A DNA stretch of 40,682 bases from an uncultured Eubacterium sp. (GCA_948470065.1 CAOKNO010000019.1:1-40682); one strand, 5' to 3'; counted from the first letter of the stretch, positions 7,190 through 15,581 are shown. The notes: generated by a model from the letters alone, not told the origin. Numbers and translations: made by a program.

Positions 7190-9007
7190 CTAGCGTTCAT
7201 TTGATTTCGGGTCAATGGCGTCGCGCAGGCCATCGCCAACCATATTGATACAGATTACGCAGATACTCAGCATAACTGCCGGGAATACCCATCTCCACCA
7301 ATAATTCCTAATCACGACGGAATTAACGCATCCGTTCAGCATATTTCCCCACGTTGGGCGGGGCAGCTTCACGCCAAACCCTAAGAAGGACAAGCTGGAC
7401 TCTGTCAGCATACAGGATGCAAAATCCAGGGTAGCCGAAACTATGATAACGGAAATCACGTTCGGGATAATATGTTTAAATACTATTGCAGACCGTTTCA
7501 CACCCATTGCATTGGCGGCCGTTACAAATTCCTTCTCACGTTCCGCAAGCACCTGGGCACGTACCAGACGCGCCAGCGACGGCCAGCTTAGTACGCCGAG
7601 CACCATCATGATCAGTGCAATCCTGGCGTTTTCTGACAAGCTATTCCCAATAATTGACGTTAAAATCATCGCCATTGGCAAAAACGGAAGCGAAGATACA
7701 ATTTCTGTGATACGTTGCAGTACGATATCCACCCAGCCGCCGAAGAAACCAGAAATCCCGCCGATGATAATCCCAATAATGGTAGAGATCACGACAGAAA
7801 TCGCGCCAATCGTCATGGTCATGCGCCCGCCGTTCAAAAGCCTTGCAAATACATCCCTGCCCAGCTCGTCGCTGCCCAGCCAATAGCCCTTCAGCCCCCA
7901 GGTCACGGTCTTGCCCGATCCAGTAATTGCATAATTCTGGTAAGAACCGCTGTAAAGCGCCTTGACGTCCTTGGCGTCTGACGGCACATCGATCTGATGC
8001 TTTCCATTCTCACCCCAGGCATAGACTGTCCCCTTATCTGTCAATACGGTAAAATAATTCCTGCCAGCAGCAATAGAAGCGACATTCCCATCAATCTTTG
8101 GCACATCCATCACTTTCCCACGCTTGCCCCAGACGCGCAGGGAACCGTCCTCTAACAGCACAAGGGCATTGTCTGATGTCGTCGCCATATCCACAACCGT
8201 GCCAAGATCCTGCGGGATCGCATCAATATCCGATAACTGCCCGCCCATATGGACTGCCTCGCCGCTTTTTGTCACCGCCATAAGCGTCGTATTCGCCACA
8301 GAGATCTTGTCGATCTTGCCGTTGCCTTTCTTCCTGGTCACACGGATATCGTTCAGGTTCTCATTGCCCCAATATAGGATTTCCCCGCCTTCCGTCAAAG
8401 CATATGATACCTGGTAGCCCGCTGCTATCTGCTTGATTTTCTTACGCTTCATGCCGCTTGGGACCTTTGTCTGGCTCATACGGTTGCTGCCCCAGCAGAT
8501 AATCTCCCCGTCCGCATTTAACGCCATCACATGGTCAAATCCAGCTGAAACGGCGACGACTTCCCCCAATTCCTTCTTGGAAGGGATATCCTTTTTGATA
8601 TCAATCTTATTGCTGATCTTCGTATGCCCCCATACATAGACTTTCCCATTGTTATCTACGCCTACGCTGAACGTAGAGCCTGCGGAAATCATCCTTACAT
8701 TCCCTTCTAGCCCCTTTGGGATTTTCATCATATCCATACCCGGCGCAACATTGATCTGCGTTTCTTCTTTTTCACTCAATTGGATCGGATAAAAGAGGGG
8801 CCCTATCAGAACCACCAAAAATATCACGAGGAAGACAATAAGACCGCCGATAGACAGCTTATTCCCTACAAAATTCTTTACAATCGTGCGTAAGGGGCTT
8901 TGGATCGCCTCTTCCTGCATTACATCCAATTCTTCCTTCCTGCTGCCAAACAGACGTTTCATAAGAGAAAAAGAAGGTTTCTTTCCATTATTTTTTTCTT
9001 TCTGCAT
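7190..9007 (-). CDS. oppC: Oligopeptide ABC transporter permease OppC with a seven-repeat RCC1-like beta-propeller insertion
   Basis: 605 aa, about twice the usual 300. Residues 1-50 are a cytosolic N-terminus and 51-75 form TM1. Residues about 102-373 are seven consecutive RCC1-type repeats. Their cores are ISAGSTFSVGVDNNGKVYVWG, VSAGFDHVMALNADGEIICWG, IAAGYQVSYALTEGGEILYWG, ISVANTTLMAV-KSGEAVHMGG, MATTSDNALVLLEDGSLRVWG, IAAGRNYFTVLTDKGTVYAWG and LYSGSYQNYAITGSGKTVTWG. The normal permease then resumes with WLGSDELGRDVF, TM2-TM6 and the EAA coupling loop (AANAMGVKRSAIVFKHIIPN, about 497-516). The insertion is therefore in the first extracytoplasmic loop, exactly where a classical OppC has only a short segment. 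Seven repeats make a closed propeller. Frame and motifs are intact on both sides. AGGAGG precedes the ATG by 8 bases. A role in docking OppA or choosing substrates is inference. Confidence 0.94.
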   Translation of the reverse strand: MQKEKNNGKKPSFSLMKRLFGSRKEELDVMQEEAIQSPLRTIVKNFVGNKLSIGGLIVFLVIFLVVLIGPLFYPIQLSEKEETQINVAPGMDMMKIPKGLEGNVRMISAGSTFSVGVDNNGKVYVWGHTKISNKIDIKKDIPSKKELGEVVAVSAGFDHVMALNADGEIICWGSNRMSQTKVPSGMKRKKIKQIAAGYQVSYALTEGGEILYWGNENLNDIRVTRKKGNGKIDKISVANTTLMAVTKSGEAVHMGGQLSDIDAIPQDLGTVVDMATTSDNALVLLEDGSLRVWGKRGKVMDVPKIDGNVASIAAGRNYFTVLTDKGTVYAWGENGKHQIDVPSDAKDVKALYSGSYQNYAITGSGKTVTWGLKGYWLGSDELGRDVFARLLNGGRMTMTIGAISVVISTIIGIIIGGISGFFGGWVDIVLQRITEIVSSLPFLPMAMILTSIIGNSLSENARIALIMMVLGVLSWPSLARLVRAQVLAEREKEFVTAANAMGVKRSAIVFKHIIPNVISVIIVSATLDFASCMLTESSLSFLGFGVKLPRPTWGNMLNGCVNSVVIRNYWWRWVFPAVMLSICVICINMVGDGLRDAIDPKSNER

Positions 9008-9019
9008 TGTCTTTTCCTC

Positions 9020-10006
9020 CTATTTATCAATACGTACCCGCGGGTCTACAATTCCGTAGCTTAAATCTGTAACCAGGTTGCTGATTAACGTTATGACGCA
9101 GTAAAGCATTTGGATAGCCAAAGCCACGTCATAATCCTGATTCATCAACCCCTTATAGTACATCTGCCCGATCCCGTTCAGTAGGAAAATCTGCTCAATA
9201 ATAATGGAACCCATAAATACGCTCATAAACCAGCTAATAATCAAAGTTACAACAGACAGCAGGGCGTTCCTCCAGGCATGGGAGTAAATCACAACCTTTT
9301 CCCTCAGCCCCTTTGCCCTTGCCGTCCGGATATAATCCATGCGCAGCGCATCGATCATAGCCGCACGCACATACCGCGTCATCCCACCCAGCGACGCCAC
9401 AGTCATAACGATAACTGGAAGCGCCAGATAGTACATACGGTCTACGAACGCAGCTATCCCAGTCCCCTGGAAGTTCGGGGAATTCATGCCGTTGATTGGG
9501 AACCAGCCCAACTGCACGGAAAAGAAATAAATCAACGCCAGGCCGATAATATAAATCGGTATGCTATACCCAACGATCGTCAATACCTGGACCACATTAT
9601 CAAACTTGGAAAATTTCTTTACCGCACAGAAAATCCCCAATGGTATGGTAATCGCCAGCGCCACTACCGTGGCGAACAGATTGATGATCATCGTATTTTT
9701 CAATGGCTCGCCAACGACGTCAATCACATCTTTCTTATAAAATGTAGAATACCCCAGATCGCCCTGTAATAAATTCCCCATCCATTTCACATAACGCACA
9801 GGGATCGGATCGTCAAGCCCCAGCTTGTCCCTTGCCGCCTGGTAGCGGATCTGGAACTGCTCATCGGAAACCTTCCCCCTCAGATTCTGCACCTGGTTCA
9901 GAGCACGGTCGCCAGGCGTATTATTAAATAAGATAAACATGATAATTGATACCACAAAGAAAACCCCTACCATGTATACTAGTCTTTTTCCCACATACTT
10001 TAACAT
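9020..10006 (-). CDS. oppB: Oligopeptide ABC transporter permease OppB
   Basis: 328 aa, usual length. TM1 at 9-28 is followed by the OppB-type extracellular segment (PGDRA, LGLDDPIPVRYVKW, GDLGYS), then five more helices. The EAA coupling motif DYIRTARAKGLREKVVIYSH is at about 224-243. The C-terminus YGIVDPRVR is typical of this permease subfamily. The ribosome binding site is weak (GGTTGGACA before ATG), in contrast with the strong sites of its neighbours. oppC follows 12 bp after its stop. It forms the membrane channel with OppC. A 302-bp gap separates it from oppA. Confidence 0.95.
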   Translation of the reverse strand: MLKYVGKRLVYMVGVFFVVSIIMFILFNNTPGDRALNQVQNLRGKVSDEQFQIRYQAARDKLGLDDPIPVRYVKWMGNLLQGDLGYSTFYKKDVIDVVGEPLKNTMIINLFATVVALAITIPLGIFCAVKKFSKFDNVVQVLTIVGYSIPIYIIGLALIYFFSVQLGWFPINGMNSPNFQGTGIAAFVDRMYYLALPVIVMTVASLGGMTRYVRAAMIDALRMDYIRTARAKGLREKVVIYSHAWRNALLSVVTLIISWFMSVFMGSIIIEQIFLLNGIGQMYYKGLMNQDYDVALAIQMLYCVITLISNLVTDLSYGIVDPRVRIDK

Positions 10007-10201
10007 TGTCCAACCAACTTTCCCGTATTTTTATTCCTTTCTTTGGACACAGGATCTGATCCATCCAGAAGGCAGCATACCCTAAAACGCCGCCGCAGCT
10101 TTCCATATCCCCAACGCACAAGCTTTTGGACGGCGTCCCTGGCGCGCCCTTCCCCTATGCCCAAAGAAAGGACAGCAAATCTCATTCTCTATACAAAGAA
10201 C

Positions 10202-10234
10202 AGGATATGAGATGCTGACGCAAGTACATATCCT
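10202..10234 (-). other. Stem-loop in the oppA-oppB intergenic region
   Basis: AGGATATG and CATATCCT form an 8-bp perfect stem with a 17-base loop, within the 302-bp gap between oppA and oppB (10007-10308). On the minus strand it is followed by GTTCTTTG. Such hairpins after a binding-protein gene often stabilise or partly terminate the message so that the binding protein is made in excess, which fits here but is inference. I see no gene in the rest of the gap; its open frames lack ribosome binding sites. Confidence 0.45.
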
Positions 10235-10308
10235 ATCCTCTGCTGTGCCCTTTGCCTTCCCCAGGCCCTATGCAATCTGCAACGGCCCAGGGTTAGCTTT
10301 ACATCTTT

Positions 10309-12270
10309 TTATTCAATGTTTGCATAAAGGATAGCAACAGAAACTTCCCAGTTATACCCATCTTCTTCGTAGTCATGGAGCCTTGTCGTATAGAAGTCAT
10401 GGTAATCATTGGAATACAGTGGGATTTCTGGCATTAAGTCATTCCATTTCTGCATGAATTTTACCCAGTTTGCGCCGTATGCCTCGTCGTCGCCTTCTTC
10501 CGTCTGGTTCATGGCAACGCACAAATCATAAAGTTCTGTGCCTTCTGGGTCTTTCAGGCAGTTGATGTTAGAATCAGAGCCTGGCTCGTACATATATGCA
10601 ACATCATAAGGATTGCCGAAGCCTGTTGCTAAGTTGAACATCTGGTACGGGTTTTCTTCACTTGGGTCATAGTAGTACTGTAACAATTCCGTAAAGGTAA
10701 CTACGTTCTGGTTGATCTGCATCCCTGCAGCCGTAAGATCCGGGTTCTGCTGTAAGGAAGTAACCAAAAGGTCAGATACGGAGTTTTCTTCGGAAGAACA
10801 CCATTCAATCACCAGCGGCATCATGCTGCCATCTTCCAGCTTCTTGTAACGGATCCCTTCCCCAGAGTAATCGGAACCGTCTTCATTGTATACCCAGCCG
10901 CCTTCTTCAAGAACCTGTACGGCTGTTTCCGGGCTGTAAGCATAAGAATTTAATGCATCCACTTCGTCAGCATGTTCATTTACCATCCACTGGGACGCGC
11001 CATAAGGCCCGTTTACTACGATACCATGCCCGCCGGTAAAGGTCTGTGCAAATGCATTCCGGTCAAGCAGGTAAGCGATTGCCTGGCGCACTTCCTTGAA
11101 CTGGGTTGGGCCCTGGTTACATTTGAAGTTCAGCATACCATATCCGGCACGTGGGAAGTTACAGTAATCGTATCCGCCTTCGTCTACTAAATCAAGCCCT
11201 GCTTCGATATCCTTGCCGTCTGCGCACTGCAGCAGAAGATCGATAGAACCTGTCTTAAGCTGATCCATCATCGTATCCTGCGGCACATATTTGTAGATAA
11301 TCGTTTCAATGTTTGCCGTCTGGCCTTCAAAGTTGCCGACAAACTCTGTGTTTTTCTTTATCGTATAAGAATATGCGTTCGTATCATAAGATTCAAATAC
11401 GTACGGGCCGCTGCATACCGACGGGTTGTAACGGAACTCATTTACCTTATCGCTGATATATTCAGGAGTAAAGTTATCTGATAATTTTGCACCGTTCTCT
11501 GTTTCTTCAACCGTAACGTCTTCCGGCACCCAGCCCTTGATATATTCCGGCGTTGAGGATACCAAAGCCAGTCCATAATAATACGGCAGGTACTGCTTAT
11601 CAATGGTTACGGAGAACGTCATATCATCAATCAGGTGTACGCCTTCAAACGTAGCGCTTTCCCCAGCGGAATATGCATCATAGCCTTTTGCATACCTGCA
11701 GACGCTTGCAGATGCTTCAGACGCCTCTAAATCTACCAGCATTGTCTTGCTGCCCCAGAACAGGTACGGGAATACATAATCCTTAGCCGTAACGGCTTCG
11801 CCGTTACTGAACTTTAATCCATCCTTAATCTTGATAGTATACGTCTTGCTTCCATCTTCATTTTCTGCTTCATCAAGGGTATCTACAACGGTTTCATTTA
11901 CCCCCCATTTCCCGTCCTGGTCTACGTATACGGTTTCCAGGCCAGTAATCATTTTATAAACATAATAGTCAGAAGCGGAGTTTGTCCAAAACGGAGTTAC
12001 ATCGCCGCTCGTTTCACTTTGGTCGCCAATGATGACCTGCTTGTTGCCATAGGTAACGTCCTCACCGTCGCCGTCTCCCTCGCTGCCATCCTCTTCGCCG
12101 CTGCCTTCATTTTCTTCATTCCCTGTTGCTTCTTCCTCGCTGCTATCATCCGATTGTTCCGTATTGTTGTTGGAAGAACCGTCTGTGTCGTCCCCTGTTT
12201 TGCCGCAGCCAGCAAGCATGCTGATAGACAACACGCTAACAAGGAACAATGAGAGTAATTTCTTTTTCAT
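10309..12270 (-). CDS. oppA: Oligopeptide ABC transporter substrate-binding lipoprotein OppA
   Basis: 653 aa, longer than the roughly 540 of enteric OppA. A lipoprotein signal peptide ends in lipobox LAGC, with the lipidated cysteine at residue 22. Residues 24-72 are a low-complexity acidic spacer (S, N, E, D, G repeats). The rest is a family 5 solute-binding protein: GLKFSNGEAVTAKDY near 150 and an oligopeptide-binding core with VRQAIAYLLDRNAFAQTF near 400. The strong site AAAGGAGGAG precedes ATG. It is the first gene of the operon, with its own promoter, and delivers peptides to OppB/OppC. The acidic tether may matter because OppC carries a large extracellular propeller. Confidence 0.94.
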   Translation of the reverse strand: MKKKLLSLFLVSVLSISMLAGCGKTGDDTDGSSNNNTEQSDDSSEEEATGNEENEGSGEEDGSEGDGDGEDVTYGNKQVIIGDQSETSGDVTPFWTNSASDYYVYKMITGLETVYVDQDGKWGVNETVVDTLDEAENEDGSKTYTIKIKDGLKFSNGEAVTAKDYVFPYLFWGSKTMLVDLEASEASASVCRYAKGYDAYSAGESATFEGVHLIDDMTFSVTIDKQYLPYYYGLALVSSTPEYIKGWVPEDVTVEETENGAKLSDNFTPEYISDKVNEFRYNPSVCSGPYVFESYDTNAYSYTIKKNTEFVGNFEGQTANIETIIYKYVPQDTMMDQLKTGSIDLLLQCADGKDIEAGLDLVDEGGYDYCNFPRAGYGMLNFKCNQGPTQFKEVRQAIAYLLDRNAFAQTFTGGHGIVVNGPYGASQWMVNEHADEVDALNSYAYSPETAVQVLEEGGWVYNEDGSDYSGEGIRYKKLEDGSMMPLVIEWCSSEENSVSDLLVTSLQQNPDLTAAGMQINQNVVTFTELLQYYYDPSEENPYQMFNLATGFGNPYDVAYMYEPGSDSNINCLKDPEGTELYDLCVAMNQTEEGDDEAYGANWVKFMQKWNDLMPEIPLYSNDYHDFYTTRLHDYEEDGYNWEVSVAILYANIE

Positions 12271-12388
12271 ATTATCTCCTCCTTTAATAATTTTTATTTA
12301 TTATAAAGGCCTCGTTGGCCCATTATAATCCTAAGGATTGCCAATTATTATTTCATAGTTTTTTAACATGATTTGGCTCATTATATTA

Positions 12389-12408
12389 TATGGAAGGTAT
12401 CTTCCATA
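12389..12408 (-). promoter_or_regulatory. Hairpin/dyad in the oppA leader
   Basis: TATGGAAG, a 4-base loop and CTTCCATA form a perfect 8-bp arm dyad in the untranslated leader between the -10 at 12466 and the oppA ATG. Nearby are smaller dyads (AATCCTTAGGATT and GGCC-n5-GGCC near 12311-12337). It could be an operator for a nutrient regulator or an RNA hairpin. I could not match it to a known CodY or riboswitch consensus. Confidence 0.35.
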
Positions 12409-12465
12409 ATAAATATCAGGGAAACGTCTTCTCCCGATACATTATACCCTACAAAATCCGGCAGT

Positions 12466-12494
12466 ATTATAGCATAAACGCGATCTTAACACAA
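12466..12494 (-). promoter_or_regulatory. Promoter of the opp operon
   Basis: On the minus strand, TTGTGT (12489-12494), a 17-bp spacer and TATAAT (12466-12471) with an extended -10 (TATGCTATAAT). It lies 195 bp upstream of the oppA ATG, in the 439-bp divergent gap shared with the phosphofructokinase gene. A second TATAAT at 12441-12446 has no clear -35. The rest of the gap is AT-rich, with dyads at 12509-12526 (ACTTTA/TAAAGT) and 12543-12556 (AACGGA/TCCGTT). Confidence 0.55.
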
Positions 12495-12632
12495 GCCACT
12501 TCTCTGCCACTTTAATTTACTAAAGTTATTCATCCCTTATAGAACGGACATCCGTTTGCCTGGTACATACACATCTCGCAGTAGAGTATACCACAATTTA
12601 TTTCAAGATACCACATTTTTCTTTAAATTCAA

Positions 12633-12661
12633 TTGCCTTTTTTCCAGTAATATTATAAAAT
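12633..12661 (+). promoter_or_regulatory. Candidate promoter of the phosphofructokinase gene
   Basis: TTGCCT (12633-12638), 17 bp, TAAAAT (12656-12661), 48 bp before the ATG at 12710. Only a moderate match; TATTAT at 12651 overlaps it at a poorer spacing. Confidence 0.3.
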
Positions 12662-12709
12662 CCAGATAGGTAACTTTATCAACCGCAGAATATGAAAGGA
12701 ATAGAGAAA

Positions 12710-13936
12710 ATGAAAAATTGTATCGTTGCACAGTCTGGCGGTCCTACCGCCGCCATCAACGCCAGCCTTGCAGGCGTTATCTACGGCGCACTGCAGCGCC
12801 CAGAGTTTGATCGCGTCTATGGCTCCCTTAACGGGATTACTGGGATTTTAGAGGAACGCTTCCTGGATTTAACGGAAACGTTCCAGAAACAGGAAAACTT
12901 AGATTTATTAAAGGTAAGCCCCGCCATGTACCTGGGCTCCTGCCGTTATAAGCTGCCAAAGCTAGAAGACGATCAAACGCCTTATGCGCAGATCTTCAAA
13001 TTGTTTGAAAAGCTGGAGATTGGAGCGTTTTTCTATATTGGCGGCAATGATTCCATGGACACCGTAGATAAGCTTTCTGCATATGCAGCTTCGATTGACA
13101 GCCCAGTCCGTGTGATCGGCGTGCCAAAGACCATCGACAACGATCTTGTGGTTACAGACCATACGCCAGGCTTTGGCTCCGCTGCCAAGTATGTAGCTTC
13201 TTCCCTGCGTGAAGTATACCATGATACCGTTATCTATACTCCAAAGAGCGTAACCATCGTTGAGGTCATGGGACGTGACGCTGGATGGCTCACGGCTGCT
13301 TCCGTGCTTGCCAAAAACAGCTACTGTGCAGCGCCGCATCTTATCTACCTGCCAGAAGCTGCATTTGACACAGAAGAATTTATCGCGGACGTCAAAACTC
13401 TTTTGGAAAGCTGCAACAACGTCATTGTAGCCGTATCGGAAGGAATCCGTGACAAAGACGGGAAATACATCAGCGCTTCTACTGGCAAGGTCGACAACTT
13501 TGGGCACAGCCAGTTAAGCGGCGCGGGCAAGACATTGGAATACCTGGTGCAGGAGCGCCTGGATGTAAAGGTGCGTTCCATTGAGCTGAATATCCTACAG
13601 CGCTGCGCTTCCCATATTGCATCCAAGACAGATTTGGAAGAATCTTTCCAAGAAGGGCAGCATGGCGTAACGCTCGCAGCAGAAGGGAAAACAGGCCTTA
13701 TGGTTACGATTACACGTACCAGCAGCGACCCTTACACCGTAGAATACGGTTCCGCCCCAGTATGCGATATTGCAAACGGCGTCAAAGCTGTCCCGGCTGA
13801 ATGGATCAATGATCGTGGGAACGGCGTAACCGAAGAGATGGCGGCTTATATCCGTCCTCTGATCCAGGGAGAGCCAGAGATTACGTTTGTAGACGGGATC
13901 CCAAGCTACCTGCCAGTCCCACATCTGGTTTCTTAA
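12710..13936 (+). CDS. pfp: Diphosphate--fructose-6-phosphate 1-phosphotransferase (PPi-dependent PFK)
   Basis: 408 aa from the ATG at 12710, which has AAAGGA nine bases upstream; an in-frame ATG at 12692 has no such site. It phosphorylates fructose 6-phosphate to fructose 1,6-bisphosphate in glycolysis, reversibly when PPi is the donor. Residues showing this: the phosphate-binding motif reads GGNDS (111-115), with Asp114 where ATP-dependent enzymes have Gly, and PKTIDND has Lys140 where they have Gly. Both are the classical markers of PPi use. The sugar-binding motif MGRDAGW follows near 188. It has its own divergent promoter and no operon partner. ATP use cannot be fully excluded from sequence. 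Confidence 0.9.
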   Translation: MKNCIVAQSGGPTAAINASLAGVIYGALQRPEFDRVYGSLNGITGILEERFLDLTETFQKQENLDLLKVSPAMYLGSCRYKLPKLEDDQTPYAQIFKLFEKLEIGAFFYIGGNDSMDTVDKLSAYAASIDSPVRVIGVPKTIDNDLVVTDHTPGFGSAAKYVASSLREVYHDTVIYTPKSVTIVEVMGRDAGWLTAASVLAKNSYCAAPHLIYLPEAAFDTEEFIADVKTLLESCNNVIVAVSEGIRDKDGKYISASTGKVDNFGHSQLSGAGKTLEYLVQERLDVKVRSIELNILQRCASHIASKTDLEESFQEGQHGVTLAAEGKTGLMVTITRTSSDPYTVEYGSAPVCDIANGVKAVPAEWINDRGNGVTEEMAAYIRPLIQGEPEITFVDGIPSYLPVPHLVS

Positions 13937-13968
13937 ACCAATCCGGCTTACCTTTGGCTCCTTAGATG

Positions 13969-14745
13969 TTATCCCAGGGCTACATCTAAGATCATCATTA
14001 GCAGGAAGCCTGCCATAACGCCAATTGTCCCGGCATTGGAAGCTTCGTCTGGCTGCGCCTGTGGGATCAATTCATCTGCTACAACGTAAACCATCGCTCC
14101 GGCTGCAAAGGATAACAGCCATGGCATGAGCGGCACAGCGGCGGACGCCGCCAAAAAGGCAAGAAGCCCGGCTACTGGTTCCACCACGCCGGACATGGTT
14201 CCTGTGAGAAAGGATTTCCACGCGCTCTTGCCCGACTGGCGGACAGGCAGGGAAATGGCGGCTCCCTCTGGGAAATTCTGGATCCCGATGCCAAGGGCAA
14301 GGCCGATGGCGGACGCCAGGTAAACAGGGCTTTGGGGATGCTGCCCTGCCAGGACAAAGGCCAGGCCTACCGCCATCCCTTCCGGGATATTGTGTACCGT
14401 AACAGCCAGCACCAGAAGATTTGCCGTGGCGCGCTCCCCTTGGTAATCTGCATGGAACCAGGGCAATGTTTTATCTACAAGGTATAAAAATACACCGCCG
14501 AGGGCAAACCCTGCCGCTGGGGGAAGCCATGGGGTCATCCCCAATTCCTGGCTCTGGCTAATCGCCGGGATTAACAGCGACCAGACGGAAGCCGCCATCA
14601 TAACGCCGGATGCAAACCCCAGGAACGCCCGGTTCATCTTCTCGTGGATCCTTCCACGGAAGAAAAATACAAGGGCTGCCCCCAGTGCAGTCATAAAAAA
14701 CGTAAATCCAGTACCACCTAGTACTTGGAACAAAGTGTCTATCAT
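13969..14745 (-). CDS. ZIP family divalent metal transporter (GufA/ZupT-like)
   Basis: 258 aa from the ATG at 14745, which has GGAGGG six bases upstream; a longer frame begins at 14778 without a site. It is a multi-helix membrane protein. The metal-site helices are visible: VHNIPEGMAVG (117-127) and IQNFPEGAAISLP (155-167), the paired HNxPEG/QNxPEG motifs of ZIP transporters of the GufA branch. Uptake of zinc, iron or manganese into the cytoplasm is the family function; which metal cannot be read here. It is convergent with pfp and divergent from a small membrane protein, with which it shares a 145-bp control region. Confidence 0.9.
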   Translation of the reverse strand: MIDTLFQVLGGTGFTFFMTALGAALVFFFRGRIHEKMNRAFLGFASGVMMAASVWSLLIPAISQSQELGMTPWLPPAAGFALGGVFLYLVDKTLPWFHADYQGERATANLLVLAVTVHNIPEGMAVGLAFVLAGQHPQSPVYLASAIGLALGIGIQNFPEGAAISLPVRQSGKSAWKSFLTGTMSGVVEPVAGLLAFLAASAAVPLMPWLLSFAAGAMVYVVADELIPQAQPDEASNAGTIGVMAGFLLMMILDVALG

Positions 14746-14821
14746 GGAAATCCCTCCATTGCAACTGTAAACAATCACTTTGCAATTACTCTATGCATGG
14801 AAGGGATTTTTGGTGTTTGCA

Positions 14822-14836
14822 GTATCTGTGAGATAC
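14822..14836. promoter_or_regulatory. Dyad between the ZIP gene and the small membrane protein
   Basis: GTATCT, 3 bases, AGATAC: a perfect 6-3-6 inverted repeat in the divergent control region between the genes starting at 14745 (-) and 14890 (+). Size and position fit an operator shared by both genes. No metalloregulator consensus is matched, so this is tentative. Confidence 0.3.
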
Positions 14837-14889
14837 CATCAACAACGGTACAAAAGTACATCGAGAGCCAAACAGAAAGGATTTTATTT

Positions 14890-15090
14890 ATGAAGAAAAT
14901 ACAACGTATCCTTGCCATTGCAGGGATTGTCCTGCTCCTTGGGATGTATCTGGCAACCTTGGCGTTCGCCATGTTAGGCAAAGATTTTTTCCCGCTTTTT
15001 ATGGCGTCGCTATTTTGCACCTTTGCAGTACCAGTGATGATCTGGTTCTATGGCATGGTATATAAATGGCTGAAAAAAAACACGGACTAA
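14890..15090 (+). CDS. Small two-helix membrane protein
   Basis: 66 aa. Hydrophobic helices span residues 6-28 (ILAIAGIVLLLGMYLATLAF) and 34-56, with a short polar link (GKDF) and a basic/polar C-terminus (KWLKKNTD). AAAGGA lies about 8 bases before the ATG at 14890; a longer frame upstream lacks a site and overlaps the control region. Small proteins of this design are common in Firmicutes, with unknown function. It is divergent from the ZIP transporter, so co-regulation is possible. The inverted-repeat element 15 bp downstream may serve as its terminator. Confidence 0.6.
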   Translation: MKKIQRILAIAGIVLLLGMYLATLAFAMLGKDFFPLFMASLFCTFAVPVMIWFYGMVYKWLKKNTD

Positions 15091-15104
15091 CATCTCTAGA
15101 AATG

Positions 15105-15209
15105 AAAAGGGCTGCTGCAAAATAACTGCTTCCAAACGATATATCGTATCGGCGTCCTACTATCCGCTACATATATGGTTCGGTTGCCTTACTTTGCAAC
15201 AGCCCTTTT
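15105..15209. repeat. 105-bp element with 20-bp terminal inverted repeats (MITE-like or large terminator)
   Basis: The ends are AAAAGGGCTGCTGCAAA on the left and TTTGCAACAGCCCTTTT on the right; the inverted arms match over 20 bases with 2 mismatches. The interior has a palindrome ACGATATATCGT and no coding sequence. GGGCTGTTGCA-type ends occur on some insertion sequences, so it could be a miniature transposable element. No clear target duplication is visible. Its stem plus T run (CCCTTTTG) could also terminate the gene ending at 15090. Confidence 0.5.
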
Positions 15210-15450
15210 GCATCCATGAAAGGTTTCCCTTTCAGAAACAATCCTGCTATTTCTTTTTCTTGCGCTTGGATTTTCCGCCAACCCATAAATCAATGAAGCA
15301 AATATGTGTTCTTCCAATCTTCCTTTTGATAGAAATGATATTACTATAATTCCGAAAGGAAGACAATCCCAAAAAATGTAAGCCCAAATTAGTTCTATGT
15401 TTTATTACACCTAACATCAAAACATTATTTCTACATTAACCATCCTATGT

Positions 15451-15467
15451 ATTAGATATCATCTAAT
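15451..15467. promoter_or_regulatory. Operator-like palindrome 1 upstream of the MFS/ArsR pair
   Basis: ATTAGAT, 3 bases, ATCTAAT: perfect 7-bp arms. First of three related palindromes, followed 13 bp later by a half-site AAATCTAAC. Confidence 0.55.
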
Positions 15468-15525
15468 ATTTATCATTTTACTAAATCTAACATCCAAACA
15501 TTACTTCTACTTAACCACCCTTCAC

Positions 15526-15543
15526 ATTAGATATATGTCTAAT
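15526..15543. promoter_or_regulatory. Operator-like palindrome 2 upstream of the MFS/ArsR pair
   Basis: An 18-bp palindrome ATTAGATATATGTCTAAT with one mismatched pair, starting 75 bp after the first copy and lying just upstream of the -35 box. The half-site ATATCTAAC follows it. Confidence 0.6.
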
Positions 15544-15552
15544 ATTTATCAC

Positions 15553-15581
15553 TTGACATATATCTAACTTTCTTATATATT
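15553..15581 (+). promoter_or_regulatory. Promoter of the MFS/ArsR operon
   Basis: TTGACA (15553-15558), 17 bp, TATATT (15576-15581). A perfect operator-like palindrome overlaps the -10, so binding there would block transcription. The leader to the ATG at 15720 is about 130 bases. The remainder of the 629-bp gap 15091-15719 holds the inverted-repeat element at 15105 and the operator copies; I see no gene in it. Confidence 0.7.

Noticed and set aside
10000-10185. Short frames in the oppA-oppB gap
   Set aside because: No start signals; they overlap the oppB start and look like random arginine-rich sequence.
15247-15417. Short minus-strand frame of about 55 codons ending in a basic GGKSKRKKK tail, possibly a transposase remnant
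   Set aside because: No ribosome binding site and no recognisable family; the nearby inverted-repeat element has its ends facing the other way, so they do not form one insertion sequence.
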